Part shown: positions 36,061 to 50,174 of the stretch, one piece after another | Layout of the letters: each line of letters begins with the position of its first letter | Position numbering within the stretch: the first letter of the stretch is position 1 | Notes under the pieces: model-generated | Told to the model about the DNA's origin: nothing | The model's input: only the letters and a program-made list of their open reading frames with translations | The model's database searches: none | Program-made: the position numbers and the translations under genes | Origin: Holacanthus passer | Taxonomy: Eukaryota > Chordata > Actinopteri > Pomacanthidae | Direction of reading: 5' to 3' | DNA: 64,000 nt | Assembly: GCA_025331565.1 (NCBI GenBank) | Contig: JAFREQ010000095.1 | Coordinates: 992,001-1,056,000, forward strand

Positions 36061-39000
36061 GACTTTTACGCAGACGACTGATGAAAGAGACAAAAACACA
36101 CACTGATCTGTTTTGGTTGCACAAGCCTTCGTGTGCCAACCTTCTCTTTATGGGTCTGTGTGACAGAGCTGGTGTCCGACAAACAAGCTGGCATTAAATT
36201 ACACAACAAAGCTTCAAATAATCAATTATGTGACATTTTGGTTTAATTTGGCCGTCAGAGCTGTTTTTGGGGAGATTCGAATCAGCCTGAAGGAGCAGTG
36301 AGTCACAGTTTTACTGGCCTGCAGCATTAAAGAGCCTGGAATAACTGCAGGCTGTTGACTGATCGATACCAATAACTGGACGATTACTCGGCCAGATGCT
36401 GTAATTTCTGCCTTTAAAAGCAAACATCTTGAAAACATTCCTGTGAACAACATTGAGCGGTTATTTATGTACCTATGAGTTGGGTTTGAACGCTCGAACA
36501 TGGGATGAATGTGTGTTTATGCATCATGTATGAGATTTGTTTTTTTGAAGCAAGATTGTAATTTCAGTCACAATCCATACGAAGAACACAAAGAAAAGAT
36601 GTTTCTCTACTGGCAGAAAGCATCATAGGACACAACTCCAGACAATAACTATCTCCAAGTTATTAATAGTTTATTGATGCCGTTATGGTTTGTTTACATC
36701 AGTAAAGCAGGTGTGTATTTGGTTAATCATCGAAGAAGCAAAACCAAATGGTGGTTTTCTATCCACAGTATAACTCAGACCTTTTCATTATGCATGAATT
36801 TATATACATAATTTATGTGGGCAAACAAATTACAGATTGGGGCTTATAAGATCTTGAAGGTGTAAATCTGCTCTCTGTGAACAAAACTGGAAGCAGTAAA
36901 TCTGGTTCGTCACTCTCAACGGGTCCATACTGACAAGGTTTCTGAATCTATCACGTCAAGATTAAACTAAACTGGTTCAACTTAAACATTAAACTTAGGC
37001 TGGTGAGAAAGCTGTCGGTTAAACCCTGGTGCAACCCATGGTTCAGTTTGATCCAGACTGTCACCTTTTACTATCGGCTCAGCTTGGAACTTGACCGAGG
37101 TGACACCAAAAAAAAAAGACCCAATGTGACAGGTACAGTCCACAATAGAAAACCAAAAAAAAAAAAAGGAGTTGAGTCGTATCATTTCACACTTTGCAGC
37201 CCAACCATCCTCCCTAACATCAGTACTCGTACGACCACAACAGGTAATATAAAAAATATGTCCTTTTAAGTGTGTCATCAAATGGGCAACACTGTCATTC
37301 TAATGCACAGGCTCATTTTGAAGAGACAAACTATTTGCAGACAAACACTGCTCAAGTTTGAATTTGACCACAACATCAAAAAAGGCTCATCAGGTTTAGT
37401 TTGTCACAGTTTTTTGGTGCTGGCGCATTTAAGTTTAAAATTAACTTCACCTGGATTTTTACATCCACACACACACAAAATATGTTTTCTGCTGCATGTG
37501 CATGTTCGTGTCATAGAAAGAGATCAGTGATCGAGTGTCTGCTCTGCACAATGACATTTTAAAATGAAGATTTTTTTGGAGGCTAATGTCTTGCAAAGCT
37601 GTATGTCATACTACAGCTCGATACCTGTTCAACAGATGCCTCGGTTATATTCTACTATATACAGTGTAAGCTATATTTGAAATATGTGTATGACTGAGAC
37701 ATGTTTATATTCACACGCTCTTGAGGGACAAAGGAATCTGTTCTGTGATGACAAGTAGGTATTTAAAATATACATTCATATCTATCAAAACACACCGAGA
37801 GAGAGAGGATGACCGGTCAATGAGGGCTCCACCGCCGAGCTCTAAACGCTCTGTTCACGGCCGCCAGACTCGCTTACTATTAACTAAAGTGGGATGAATG
37901 ACCTGTCAAATGTAATCCTCCCCCCTATGTGTCTCCCAGTTACCTCCGCCGCCTGACCCAGTCCGTTAGTTCATCATCGGCCGAAGTCATAGATTGTTGC
38001 CACCGGGGGAAGGACTTCAGAAATTAGCAAGTCAAATCCAAAAGAGGGTTTTCATTCGCTTATAATGAGCGAGAACAGGCTTCCAGGCGCTCGGGCAAAA
38101 ACACAGATACGAGAGGAAGGTGAGCAGGGAAAGAGGGCAGAATATTAAGGTAGTGAATTTATAGGGTGCAAAACACAGCGACGAGTCAAGCTGTGAGGTT
38201 TGAAAAGTTAGAAAAAGCCAGCTTGAAAGAACTAAAGGCAGCAGGTAATGATTTCAGTCATATTGAATATCAGAGTATGGAGCTCAAAACTGACAAAATA
38301 TAGTAAAAGATCTGACAAGTTGATCATATAACTGAGCACATCAATACGTCTCAGCGTTATTGGTAATTAAAGGAGTGTAAAAAGAAATAGAAAGACCAAA
38401 AAAATAGAAAAGAAGAAGTTGAAGTTTTAGTTGATCTCCTCAAATTATTGATGGAAAAGAAAAAAATATAAAGCTTCTTGCCTCCTTTAACTGACTCTAT
38501 CATTCGCATGAGGCTCAGGTGAGTTTGACCCGATTTTGTGCCATCGATTTGAAAGATGGATGAATTAATAGAATTAGCTCAGAGCATAGAGGCTTTATTT
38601 ATTTGGAAATTATAATAAGTGTGGGGTATAATGGATATAATCACTAACAGATGTACACATAAGAAGAAAAGACTGACAGGAAGACAAAAGCGACAGATTT
38701 CATTGTTAAGCGCTTCAGTGGGTCAGAAAATTCCCGCAGTCTGTGCTTTGAATGAAACTCACAAAATCTGCTTCTCGTCTTCAGAGCGTTCTTTCATATT
38801 CTGTTGAGTTACTAAAGATTGATTTGATCTTTCAAACTTTGGGGGGAAAAGTCAGTTTTCACTTGATGACCAAACTTGTTGATGTGCTTTCCCTTCGCGT
38901 GGAGGCGTCTCAGACTGAAAGAGCTCTGGTACGAAACACTCAAACAGGTCACTGTATTTTACTTTTTGTACCAATTAGTCCTCACAGAATAATTTGGAGC

Positions 39001-39769
39001 TATGAGCAATTTAGAATAGAATTAAAATTCACTTCTTCTTAAGAACATGTCTCATTATTTTTTAAAAGCCAGGTTGCTTAGTGATGGTAATTAATGAATA
39101 AAACTGCAAAAAAAGTGAAGTGATACAAAAGTAAAGAAGAGAGATGTGCTGTTTTATACTGAAGAAGGTTGAATATGTGCTTTCGCCGTCTTCCTTTGTT
39201 TGTCTTTATGCTTCATGAATATGTTTTCAGACGCCATTTCTTGTTCGTCTCCTCCTTTCAATTTCTTTCTCCATTTCTCTGTAACCCTGACCCTTTTTTC
39301 TGCTCTCCTTTTCTTCCACCCTCTGCTCTCTTTGCTCTCCTCCATTCAGACACGGTGTTTTTCTCCAGGTACGAACGCGCCCTCTGGATTTTCCCGGCGC
39401 TCTTCACCGCTGACCCCCCCTCACGCCACTGGACCCCATCAGGATGAAATATTGAACTGGGAGAGCTCCCTCCAGGCATTTGGCAGCCTCGCGGTCTGTC
39501 CCTCGTCCAGCTGAGATGAAAGATAAAAATGTAACACCATAACCCCCCTCTGCCCCCGGTCCTCCCATAACCTCACACCATCACACTCCATTCAGTGCCA
39601 TCATAGTGCTGCGACTGTCAGCTCTAAAACCGGCTGCCATGGTTCCAGGTAGACTATTTATAGTCTTCTCTCTGTGGACAACTGATGTAAAATAACCTAT
39701 CTATATAATCTGTGTATTCCAGTGAATCAAGCTTTTACATGTACCATTCTAAAAAATCCAGGGTCGGAT

Positions 39770-39830
39770 AGAACCAAGTTTTTTTGGGGGTAAATTTCCG
39801 CACTGTGGGACGAATAAAGGTATATCTTAA
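39770..39830 (+). repeat. retroelement-like 3' tail (copy 2)
   Basis: GTAAATTTCCGCACTGTGGG followed by ACGAATAAAGGTATATCTTAA is the same tail as at 27395-27500, more diverged and only about 60 bases long. Confidence 0.45.
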
Positions 39831-42800
39831 AAACTCGAGTGAGAATTTAGTGTCACGCCGTTACTTAAGGCTTTTGAGGTGAGAGTCTTTGGGAAATAAC
39901 CTCTAATTTGTTTTGTTTCTACAATCGATAAAGGTGCTACTTTAATCTGAGCGTGTGTTTTAAATCATGTGTTTTAGAGCTGTGTCAGTAACATGATTAA
40001 AATGTATTTCAGTTTATATAGATTTTTCTAATAAAAGATTACATGTTCCCACAAACTTTCTGCCAACGTTTGCAGTGTAACTCTATGTTGAGATGTAGAG
40101 AGCAGTTTGGTCAGTCTGTCACTTAAATCCAGACTGAAATATTTCAACAGTCATCAAATGGATGTCTGTGAAATTTGGTCCAGACCTTCATGGTTCCCTG
40201 AAGATAACTCCTAATTCTTTTGTTGCTTTTGGCTTTAGACTCTCTGTCTTGTTCCTGCTTTGTTTTACAAAGTTTTGGTCAGACAGTGACTTTTGTGAAG
40301 AACATTCAGCAATGGACTAAAAACATAACTACATGCAGGTCGTATGGGCTCAAAGCACATTGGACTCCGACCTAAGAACAACTCAAAATGTCTATATCAA
40401 TCTGCAAATCTCCAAAATGCATCAAAATCAATGATCGCGACATTGAAGACAGAGCTTTTGAACACATCTTTCTCCTCCTACCGCTCCCTGCAGACAACCA
40501 GCAGTCTATTAAAAATAAACTCACTGTAAATGTCTTTGTAAAACCTAAAAGCTGCTTACACTCAGGATGCATCATTTAGAAACAGGAAAGAAAAAGAGCG
40601 CCACCTCCAGAAACTTCAAAAAAGAAATCCAAGGAAAGTCCCGCCCACATTACTTGACTGAAAAACGCTTCAGTTCTCAGTGAAAAACATGAAGAAACCA
40701 CCTTCATTGGGACAAATTATCATCATTATGGGCGTGAATACTTTTGATAAGGTACATGTGCTTAAAAAATAATGTATTCTGCTTTTAGCATATACCATAA
40801 TAAGCTGCGGAATAGTGCAATGTCAGGACACCCAAAGTCTTTTTGCATATAAATCACCGACCGTGTGGTGAAACTCAAGCGGATGGAGTTCGATCGTGTT
40901 TTTGCTAAATTCCCTCGCAGGCTAATTTCTAATCCATCATTCTATCAAACTGCTTCAGCTACACCCACAGGATGGAGGGGAGTGTCTCACTCATGACAGG
41001 GTTCAATAAAAACTAAGATTAAACGATTTATCTTCTCATAATATTCCACCATGCATATCAAGCGAGGCTGATACTGTGGGTAATGAGAGAGGAGCCGAGG
41101 AGTGTGGCCATCTATTGGATTTCCAAAATCAATGCCCTCGAGGAGAAAAATGCATGAGCCACCTGCAAACACTGAATCTTAACAATGCATCTTATGTGCA
41201 GTCTTCCCGGTAACTCTCTCACAGGCCCCGCAGGGCATCAAGTTTTTAATTGTGCTTTCGCTGGTATTCTTCACTTAATGCGGGAAAAGTTTGCTGAGCA
41301 AGCTCTTTATCAACTGCTTCTCATTTATGCACTTCTACATATTTACGCACATGATGTACTTCAGTAAAGCCTCGTACTTAAATACTTGCGCTCATGAGAT
41401 GGGGCTTCCCCTGCGGTTTGCTGCTCTCGTCAAACTGCAACGCAACGACAGTTATTGCATTTTCTCCGCATAGATTTTCCCAAAGCTTGGAATTCAAACC
41501 ACTGACTTTCAACCCAGTTTCTGCAACTCCACAGCGACTGCCTCCTCCTTTTGGGGGCTTTGTGGCTTAAGTGATTTATGGTTAACCCTTGTTTGAGTTC
41601 TTTGGGCACACAGGGGACGCATTTATGTAAGCTCGCACAGAGAAAAACAGCGCTCATGAGAAAACTGAGAAATCCTCACAGAGGGGAAGTATCGCTGCAG
41701 ACGAACAGGGTGTGTCCAAAGACCTCGTACCACTGGCACGCAACTGTGCCCGCCCCAGGCCGCCTCATCAAAACCATGATTTAGTCCTGGCAGTCTGTCA
41801 CTCTCGTAAATCCACAGGTCAACCTCGTCTCCATGCAAAAAGACGCCGTTTAATTCTCCCTCTGGGACTGGTGTGCTTTTCATTACAGGAACAATGGTGT
41901 TGCAGGTGCAAACTGCTCGAGCTCAGCTGGTTCTGCTTTGAGGGTGAAACATGGTACAGCACCGGGCCAAGCCTAACGCACGCACACACACCGTGGAGGA
42001 GATTACAGAGCGACGGACGGCAGAGACAGAGCATGTTCGGCTCCGGGAAGCTGAAACAGCTGCCTACACTACTACTGAGTTTTCATATGTTTGCAATGTG
42101 CAGACTGTTATAGTTTCATTGACATAAACATTTCTCGGAGGCAGAGACAATCTCCGGTTGAGTTAATCCTCAATGGGAATAGACAAACCACAACTTTTCT
42201 GGCTAAGTAACATCAGACCAGCCCTCCAGTGAGACGGGCTGTTAACGTGAGAGAGAGAGGATATGATTCGAAGAAGCCAGTGCACTTCCATAAGGCTTAT
42301 ACAATTGAATCAGGCTGCAAAAAGCCATCTAATGAACTTCCAAATTCAACCCAGCCATACCATCATATAGTCATCACAGACAATAGTTCATAACCTTTTT
42401 GGCTTGTGATGCTTTTAAGGAAAGCATTAGCTCACAGCCTTATCTCAGAGAGTGTGAGTATGAGTTAGAAGCCTGAGGAGCTAAAGCTAGCTAGTTTCTG
42501 TTTGTTTCCTTTCATGCAAATCTTAGTATGTTTGCAATAAAACACAAGTTAAAGACACATCTGATAGAAAAGTGTATTGTACTGAGACTGGACAATGTCA
42601 TCTAATTTAATCCATTCTAACTTCTATTTTAACTGCGTCCTCACAGCAGGGGGTCGACCGACTCATCTGCAACAACAGGCCCAAACCGTGAGCGTCCACA
42701 CCTCAACCAAGCTTCGTCAGCATCATGACAACGTGTTTAACATTTGTGTTCATGCGATGCAACAACTGAAGAGACAGCAGTTTTAGCAGACTCTGGCTTT

Positions 42801-45315
42801 TTCAGGTGCTTTTATGCTGGCAGATCAGTTTTAAACCAACTAGTGAGGTGATGAGGCGACAGTTTTGATGAACCTCAAACTTCCAGGTTCAGAGCTTTTA
42901 CTGTCATTTGCAGAATCTGTCATTTTCTGTGGCACGATTCTCTCAAAAAACGTAAATCTAAAACACACCCTGCTGTTTTTAGCTGCTACATACCATCTTA
43001 AATTCTTAAATTGAGTAGTATTCCCTGTTTAAAGATGACCAGATGGGCAGTTAATACTGACATATTTTTGTTATCGCCTCAAAGAACCCCAAGCACATGG
43101 CAACGGCATCAAATAAGCAAAAACAGATTGCTTCAGTCTTCCATTTCTCTCATGCGGCCAAGCATCTGATGTGCAGAGAGTGTGCGCCGAAACACGGGAG
43201 GGAAACAAATATCTATCACTGGCCTTCTTTTCAAACCTCTGCGTTCATCAATTATCTCACTGCGGTCGACATTTCACATAATTTAAACAGCCAGCGGAGC
43301 TCTGAGAGTTGTTAGCCCGACTGCGGCGTACAGTACCAGCAGGTTAGTCCTGGACGTCAGCTCGGCTCCGCCTGGGAAGCTGGCACTAAGCACCTCCATA
43401 AAAAATCATCTTGAGCTCCCCGCTATTATCTCTGCATTCCACGGAGAGAGAGCGGTGAGCTGGCGGATATCCAGGGAGAGTGAAATATTATCGTGGGAGA
43501 ACACATCAAGACGAGCTCTGCCAACATAAAGCCTCCGCTCAGTTCAGGGGGTTAAAAAGCCCCAGAGCGCGAGCTGAACGATAAGGGCCGCCGCGCCACA
43601 CATTAGACAGATACGCACTCCGCTCCACTCCAGCAGGTGGGACTCGCTGGAAGGGAGGTGGAAGGTGGTCGCTCGCCCGCTCGCTCGCTCTCCAGCTTTC
43701 ATCATTCCTCGCCATTTTGTGGGCTCGCACGCTTCCCCCCGGGAATACAATTTATAGAGTCCATTAGATGTTTATGGGACATGTGTAAATCAAATGAGAG
43801 TCTGCGAAACAGCCCCGACTCGCCCTTTGTTCTTTTCACGATGTCGTCATACAGAGTCGGGCTTTGAACAATCATTTGTCATTTGAAAGTCAACATTAAA
43901 AAACACAACAAAAAGCTACAGAGTGGGAGGAAGTGCCGCGTCTGGAAGGATTTATTACCACAGTAAATCCCCTGTTTGAGGACGTTCTTTTAATGATAAT
44001 GTTCCAAAACAGGATAAGAGTCTCTGAGATTATCGAACAATATGTAGGTTGACATCAGATTAGATTGGGCTTTATTATCCAAAATGTGTCTAATTGTATT
44101 GTTTATAAGACAATGACAAATGTCTGAAATGATCTTTTGTGCCACTAGTTTGAATTAATTCAGCGTTTAAGCAAAAATAAGTTTTGGCACATGACAAGCT
44201 GGAAACATAACACCGACAGGTTTTCTTCTTATAAAGCTGTTGTGGTTAAGGTGTTACCAAACTATTAACAGATCCAGACACATGGCAACATCTGGATCTT
44301 TAGTTGCTAAATACTCCACAATGTTCACCAGCTAATTAACATACAGGTTGTTTTTTTTTATCAGTGTGATTGTTTCCTTGAAAACTGTCTCCTGATGTTG
44401 GAAATTATGTTGATTAAAACCAAAACAATGAGCTGAGACTGATCATTGTCTCTGGGTTCATCTCAACAAGTGACACCTTTCAGTCATCTGATCCATTGTT
44501 AATATAAATGTATTGCTGTAAGTTCTGTTGTCCATTCATGCAACACATGCACAAGGTTTGGTTTGTTCTTTATTATAGCTGCTATAAATAATTTTGTACT
44601 TAAATTCATCTGATAATAATTTGGTTCAAAAAAAGACCCAGAGAGCATCTTTGTACCATGATGCTTTACAGCTTTTATATAAATAAGAAAAAGACGATGA
44701 CTGACTTTTTCTAATGTAACTTCAGTTTAAAGAATTAAAGCATGTAAACCAATTCTACGAGACCCCCAAAATAAAAGCATGAGCCCGAAAGCGTGCCTCT
44801 TTAAGACAAGAGGAGGGTTAATCTGAACAAACAGCCGTCAGTGAGCTCAACACCAGACCTCCATGAATCAACTCTGAGATGTGATTAAGCAGCTCAGAGG
44901 TCGGGCTAACTTGGAAATTCTCCAGCTGTCAGTCACATAACATGGCCTGTGCAAAAATAAATGAGATTTTTACATCCTGAACCCAGACGACCACGAGACC
45001 CCCTCTGACTCCACTGTGTTATGTGCTTCGTCAAAGAGCACATTTCCATTACAGCCGGCGATGCTAACATTGACTCAGCTCAGGGTCGGCATACATCGAA
45101 ATGGACTGCGAAGCCGCCACGGCTGCAGACGGAGGCCGCGTGTGTCACCGCTGCTGCAGGACTACAAAGCAATTTCCCAGCGTCCAGATCTGCACGCGGA
45201 ATCGATAAATCGCATTCGTGATTACTCTGCAGGGGGAAATGGAGTTTGTATTGTTTCTCAAAGACAAATGTAGGCTCCCGGCAAGATAGATCTTATTTTC
45301 AGGGCCAAAGAAAGA

Positions 45316-45335
45316 CAACACACACACACACACAC
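45316..45335 (+). repeat. (CA)n microsatellite
   Basis: A short pure CA tract of about 10 units. Confidence 0.9.
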
Positions 45336-45514
45336 CTCAACACGGCCTCCCACTCTGTTAAACTGAAAACTACCCCCCCCACTTTCACTTTTCTCTTTCA
45401 TTACACTCCAAAACTCACTTGTTCCTGTTGAGCTCTCCCAGCTTTTCCCCCACTTTTCTTCTCTGGTTTGCTCCATTTCTTTCAAGGTGGCAATTTCTAT
45501 AATTCCTCCGCGAT

Positions 45515-46356
45515 TTAATCAATTGAAAGTTGCAGAGCAATCCCCAAAGTTCGGCAGAGCTCTCTTTCTGTTTTCACTGTGAGCCGAGCCTCTTCGCTGC
45601 AAAGTAACTGTGAGTCATCCTCAACGCGTCCGTGTGTCCGGAGATTCAACACAACACATCCTGACACATGCAGCGTGTTCACAGGTACGTTGTTCATCCG
45701 TGATTCTCCATCATCCAGGTCATTATCCAAACAGGGTTTAATGTAGGACAGCTGGACTTGGTCGTAGGTACTTGAGGTGTTTTTCACTCATCACTGACTG
45801 TCGGGGAGTCCCAGGTCTTTAACCTCCGTGGGGTCATTATCAAGGTCGTCGAAACCACCTGGTTTGTCGGCGCTCCTGGCTTTTGTCACGCCGCTCGTTA
45901 CAGTTGTTGGAGTCACCTGAGGCCAAGTGTAAATGGTTGTTAAATGTTCTGGGAAGGGATGAAAGAGCGGCGTTGTAGGTGGGGGATAAGTGGTGTCGCA
46001 GACCTCCTCCTCTGTTTCTCTGCTTTGATGTAAATAGCCTCCTTCACTCCTCTTTAAAACCATCCGTCCTCCGTATCCAAAGTCTGTACATTGTTGTTTA
46101 TGCACAAGTTTTCTTTGTGTCTGGTCTTTCAGGTGGACAGGGATGATGGTGAAAATTCTCCCGAGTTTGTCAGACACTCCACACACACATATGGAGCGAC
46201 GGTGTTGTTGCATTTGTTCATCGTCGTTTTCACCTTCTCTGAATCCAACTTGTGGCCCTCGAGCGAAACAAACCGAGCTTCTTCCTCGATGAGGATGTTG
46301 GACAAAGCCAAAAAAAAGTCTGATTGCACCAGATACACTTTCATTAATTTCATCAC
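45515..46356 (-). pseudogene. unidentified coding-like block, probably a decayed gene copy
   Basis: On the minus strand one frame is open from 46213 to 45515 except for a TGA TGA pair at about 45788-45793. It gives 140 codons ending GGFDDLDNDPTEVKDLGLPDSQ-like, then 90 codons beginning after the stops. A second frame (46356-46129) supplies about 75 codons upstream (SEKVKTTMNKCNN, VCVECLTN), ending at a stop where the other frame could take over by a single shift. Codon third positions in these stretches are richer in G/C than the surrounding AT-rich intron. The predicted peptide is Pro/Thr-rich then acidic, reminiscent of a receptor cytoplasmic tail, but I recognise no domain. It could be a decayed retrocopy, an unannotated exon set, or chance. 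No poly(A) tract or target-site duplication was recognised. Confidence 0.3.
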
Positions 46357-49300
46357 TTAAAAGCTGATGTTGAAACAGGCTCCTGATGAACTAGGTCAGA
46401 AATATAGATTAAATTCTCCATAATGGAATTTTAAATGGCAATTTGTTGTATACATACTGTTCATATATCTCATAATACAGTGAATCATCCAGAAATTCAA
46501 TTTAGAAACTGTTAATTAAACAACAAGATGTGAAAGCCTGGAAGGCGTCGCAGAGAAAAAAAAAAAAACAGTGATTAAAAATAAAGAATAATAAAAGAAA
46601 AAATGGTGCAAATAAATGCAAATTTATGGATGTGGTACAATAAACAGGGGAAGTTGTCAGGCCATGGAAAATGTAAAGGAAATGCTGTGTGTTTTTTTAT
46701 TTCTGGTGCAGACAAATAAAATATATGAAAATCTTGCACATCATTATCATCTGTGAGAACAAATGTCTATTTTTTTCAATATGAATAAAAAAATAAATCC
46801 ATTAATACCAGAGAGCGGTCGTGATTACTGATGTGCAACATTACCTAAAAAGGCCGAAAACAGATATTAACGTCGTAAAAACGGACTCCGTCAAATCAAT
46901 CAGCGACTCTTGTGTTGTTTGGAGTGAAGAAGCAGAAGTAGCTCATAAAACCGTTCGACACCTGGTTGTAAAAACACGACCAGTCCAAGACAACATGTTC
47001 CTGATCTTCTTCTCCTCCCTCCTCTGAACAACAAGCTTGTTTGTCTGAAAGCTCCCTTTTCCAACTGGAGCCTGTTGAAAGACCTTCGCACCCCCCGTGT
47101 CTCTCAGCACATGTACTTACATGCATGGAGCCTTTTTTTTTTTTTTTATTCCTTGAAGCCACATTTTTCTGTTACTGTTCCTTGTATAAAGGGGCCCACC
47201 GGGGAAAAAAGTACGAGAGAGAGAGAGAGAAAGAAATACAGCCGGATAACAAGCATCTTTTCTTTCCCTCCGGCTAAGGACTTCCTGATTGTGTCAGTCA
47301 CTCAGCCCAGAACAAGATTGCGCAAAGGCTCAACAAGAGACTTTGGCATTAGTCTCATTTCACGCAGGTGTGGACACGCTTTCACTCTCTCTATTTTCTT
47401 TTGCATCGCACGTGATAAATGCCTCCAATAATGTGAGTGTTCTTTGGATGAAGTGTGTCCTCGCTGCTGTAAATGGAAGAACTGTCATCATCATCTATAG
47501 GATCATTCGGTGTTTTTCTGAAAAGGCGGGGGGGGTGTAAATGTTTATTGAGCCCCAGAGGCACGTAAGCAAATCTGACCTCATCTCTGCAGATACGACA
47601 CGGGCGCCGTTCAGGAGGAGTTCAGATGGAAACTAGCCTCGGCTTGATTTTTGTAAATCACAAAATCTGCCGCGCTCAGTCGGACAGATGTTTGGTTTCT
47701 GTGCACGATTAGAACCAGAGATCTGCATCTTCTAATAAACTGCTTGGTTGAAGCCGTGTCGGCCATATGTCGAGGTGGAAAGTTTCTTAGTTAAAGTTAA
47801 GAAAGTTAATGATGTGCTTAAGAACATATTTTAGCATTTCCATTTGTGCAGCTTCATACTCGAAGGACACTTGAAATATTTTGCTTTTTACTCCGTATTT
47901 TACATTTAACATGAGTAAAATATCACTGAGGTGTTTTTCATCCTTCTACAATTTTCTCCTTACTTCATTTTTTATTTTATTCAACCTTCATTTTACCCTC
48001 ATCACCATCTCTTTTTATTTACTTCCATCCTCTTCTTTTCTTCCATTTGTCCTCATTTCTTTCCTTCATCTCATCTGAAAGCAAAGAAAATCCCTGGAGA
48101 AGTTTTCCCTGAAAGTACTTCAGATATTTAAGCACAATTTGCTGCCAGCGTTTGTGTACTTTTACTCAATTTGAATCCAGGACTTTTCCTCTGCGGCACT
48201 GATTTCAGCTGTGTGTATATGAATTGTAGAACATCTTTTCCCAGCCGTCGAGACCCCGGCTGGGTGACACAAAGACACCCGATCAGACCGACGAGCTGGC
48301 AAACAGGCTCCTTTGTTGCGCCCTTGAAACCGAACTTACGCTGGCGTTGAAAGTGCTGAAAGAAAGGGTGTCTTGTGTCGGCAGCGCAACAGAATATAGG
48401 ACAGTAGCTCGTGTTTGAACTCCTCTCTAAAGCTTCTGGTATCAACTCCCGACTTTACGCCACGTTCTGCCGGCGACGAGGAAATCAGGAGCTCGGAGGG
48501 AAGTTTGAGAGAACAAGGGAAACAGAAAGAGGCCGAGAGAGAAAAGGGTTGAGAGAGCGAGAGCGGTGTGTGTCTGTCTGCAGAGAGCGAGAGGTGATCA
48601 CTTTGTGTTAATCTAGTATCAGCTTTCCACCACTTGGAGGCCTCCCAGTGTATTACTCATTATCTGCAGACAAGTCTGTTAAATACAGATTAGACGGGGC
48701 GAGAAAAGAGACGCAGTATTCCTGAACTTTCTCATGAAACTCTCCTTGCACAAACAATCCGTCTTCCCAGGGGTTATCTGGACTTTTCTTCATGTTTTAT
48801 TCTCACTCTTGTCCAGCTGGGCTCCATATTTCAACCTCTCTTTGCAGCACATTTTAAATTGAGCTAATTCAAAAGAAGACGCTGACAAAAAAAGAAGAAA
48901 AAAAAAAAAGCTTTGAGGTTTTTGTCCGTCTGGGGTTTTTGTCCAGGAGTATTTTTTTCTTTTTGATGACCTCGCTGATTTTGAAGCCACATATTTCCTC
49001 ATGATTACTTTCTGCTTTCAGAAAGAAAATCAATAGATCCATACGGGCGTGCACATGAGTCCTGGTACAGTAAGAGCACATCGGGTGAGAGCTCCATTTG
49101 AAAGGCTGCACCTCAGCGAGCACAAATCCAATAAGGTCTTTGTAGCCACGTGCTGCCGCTGCATTTCAGAAAGCTGTTTACTCCACTTATCGATACTGGA
49201 TACACGGTCAATTAAAGAGTTGGTCTCTGAAAAACAATGAGCTCCGAAGAATTATTTCAAATATGTAAAACAATATGAAACTTTCTCTTGTAGTTGCTGA

Positions 49301-49747
49301 TCAATTTCTGCCGATCGTATAAGATTGAATATTTTGCAATATCGCAACAACATTTCCTCGTTATGTTATTAAGTAATTTAGTCTGTGATGTCTTATGTCT
49401 CCTTCAAACTATATTTAGTTGTATGTAAATGTCACTTGTAGGAGATAGTGTGACACCAGAAACTATAAGCTCCGAAATATAATCTCCTCTTATTACATTT
49501 AAAAGCGAGGGCCGGTATCACAATACTGACACTTTATATTAATAATATACATCATAAGTCTTCATGATATAAATGCAATATCTAAATGCCACATATTTCA
49601 ATTACTACCACATGACTTTCAAAACATTAAACGTTATTTTAGCTATTCTCTGTTGATCACATGGATGTTAAAGCACAGAACTGTTTTTATGGTAAATATT
49701 AGGGATCTGGTTTCTGGAGCCTTTTCCTCTTTTCTGCTGCAGCTTTA

Positions 49748-49750
<3 letters not shown>

Positions 49751-49795
<45 letters not shown>

Positions 49796-50174
49796 CTCTC
49801 TCTCTCTCTCAGTCTCTCTCTCTCTCTCTCTCTCTCTCGTTTTCTCTCTCTCTCTCTCTCTCAGTCTCTCGCTCTGTCTCTCTCCTTCTCTCTCTCTCTC
49901 TCTCACTCTCTCTGTCTGTCTCTCTCTCTCTCAGTCTCTCGCTCTGTCTCTCTGCTTCTCTCTCTCTCTGTCTGTCTCTCTCTACCTCTCTCTATCTCTC
50001 TGTCTCTCTCTCTCTCTCTCTCTGTCTCTCTCCCTCTCACTCCTTCTCTCTCTCTTCCTCTCTCTCCTTCTCTCACCCTCTCTCCACCCGTGTCTCTCTC
50101 TCTCTCAGTCTCTCGCTCTGTCTCTCTCCCCTCTCTCTCTCTCTGTCTCTCACTCTGTCTCTCTCTCTCTCTCT
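49751..50174 (+). repeat. very long (TC)n simple repeat
   Basis: About 424 bases of nearly pure TCTC, interrupted by occasional G or A (TCTGTC, TCAGTC, CTCGCTC). The interruptions recur in larger units such as CTCAGTCTCTCGCTCTGTCT, showing higher-order duplication. In the znf385d transcript it would read as GA repeat. The long leucine/serine open frames across it are artefacts. Confidence 0.97.
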
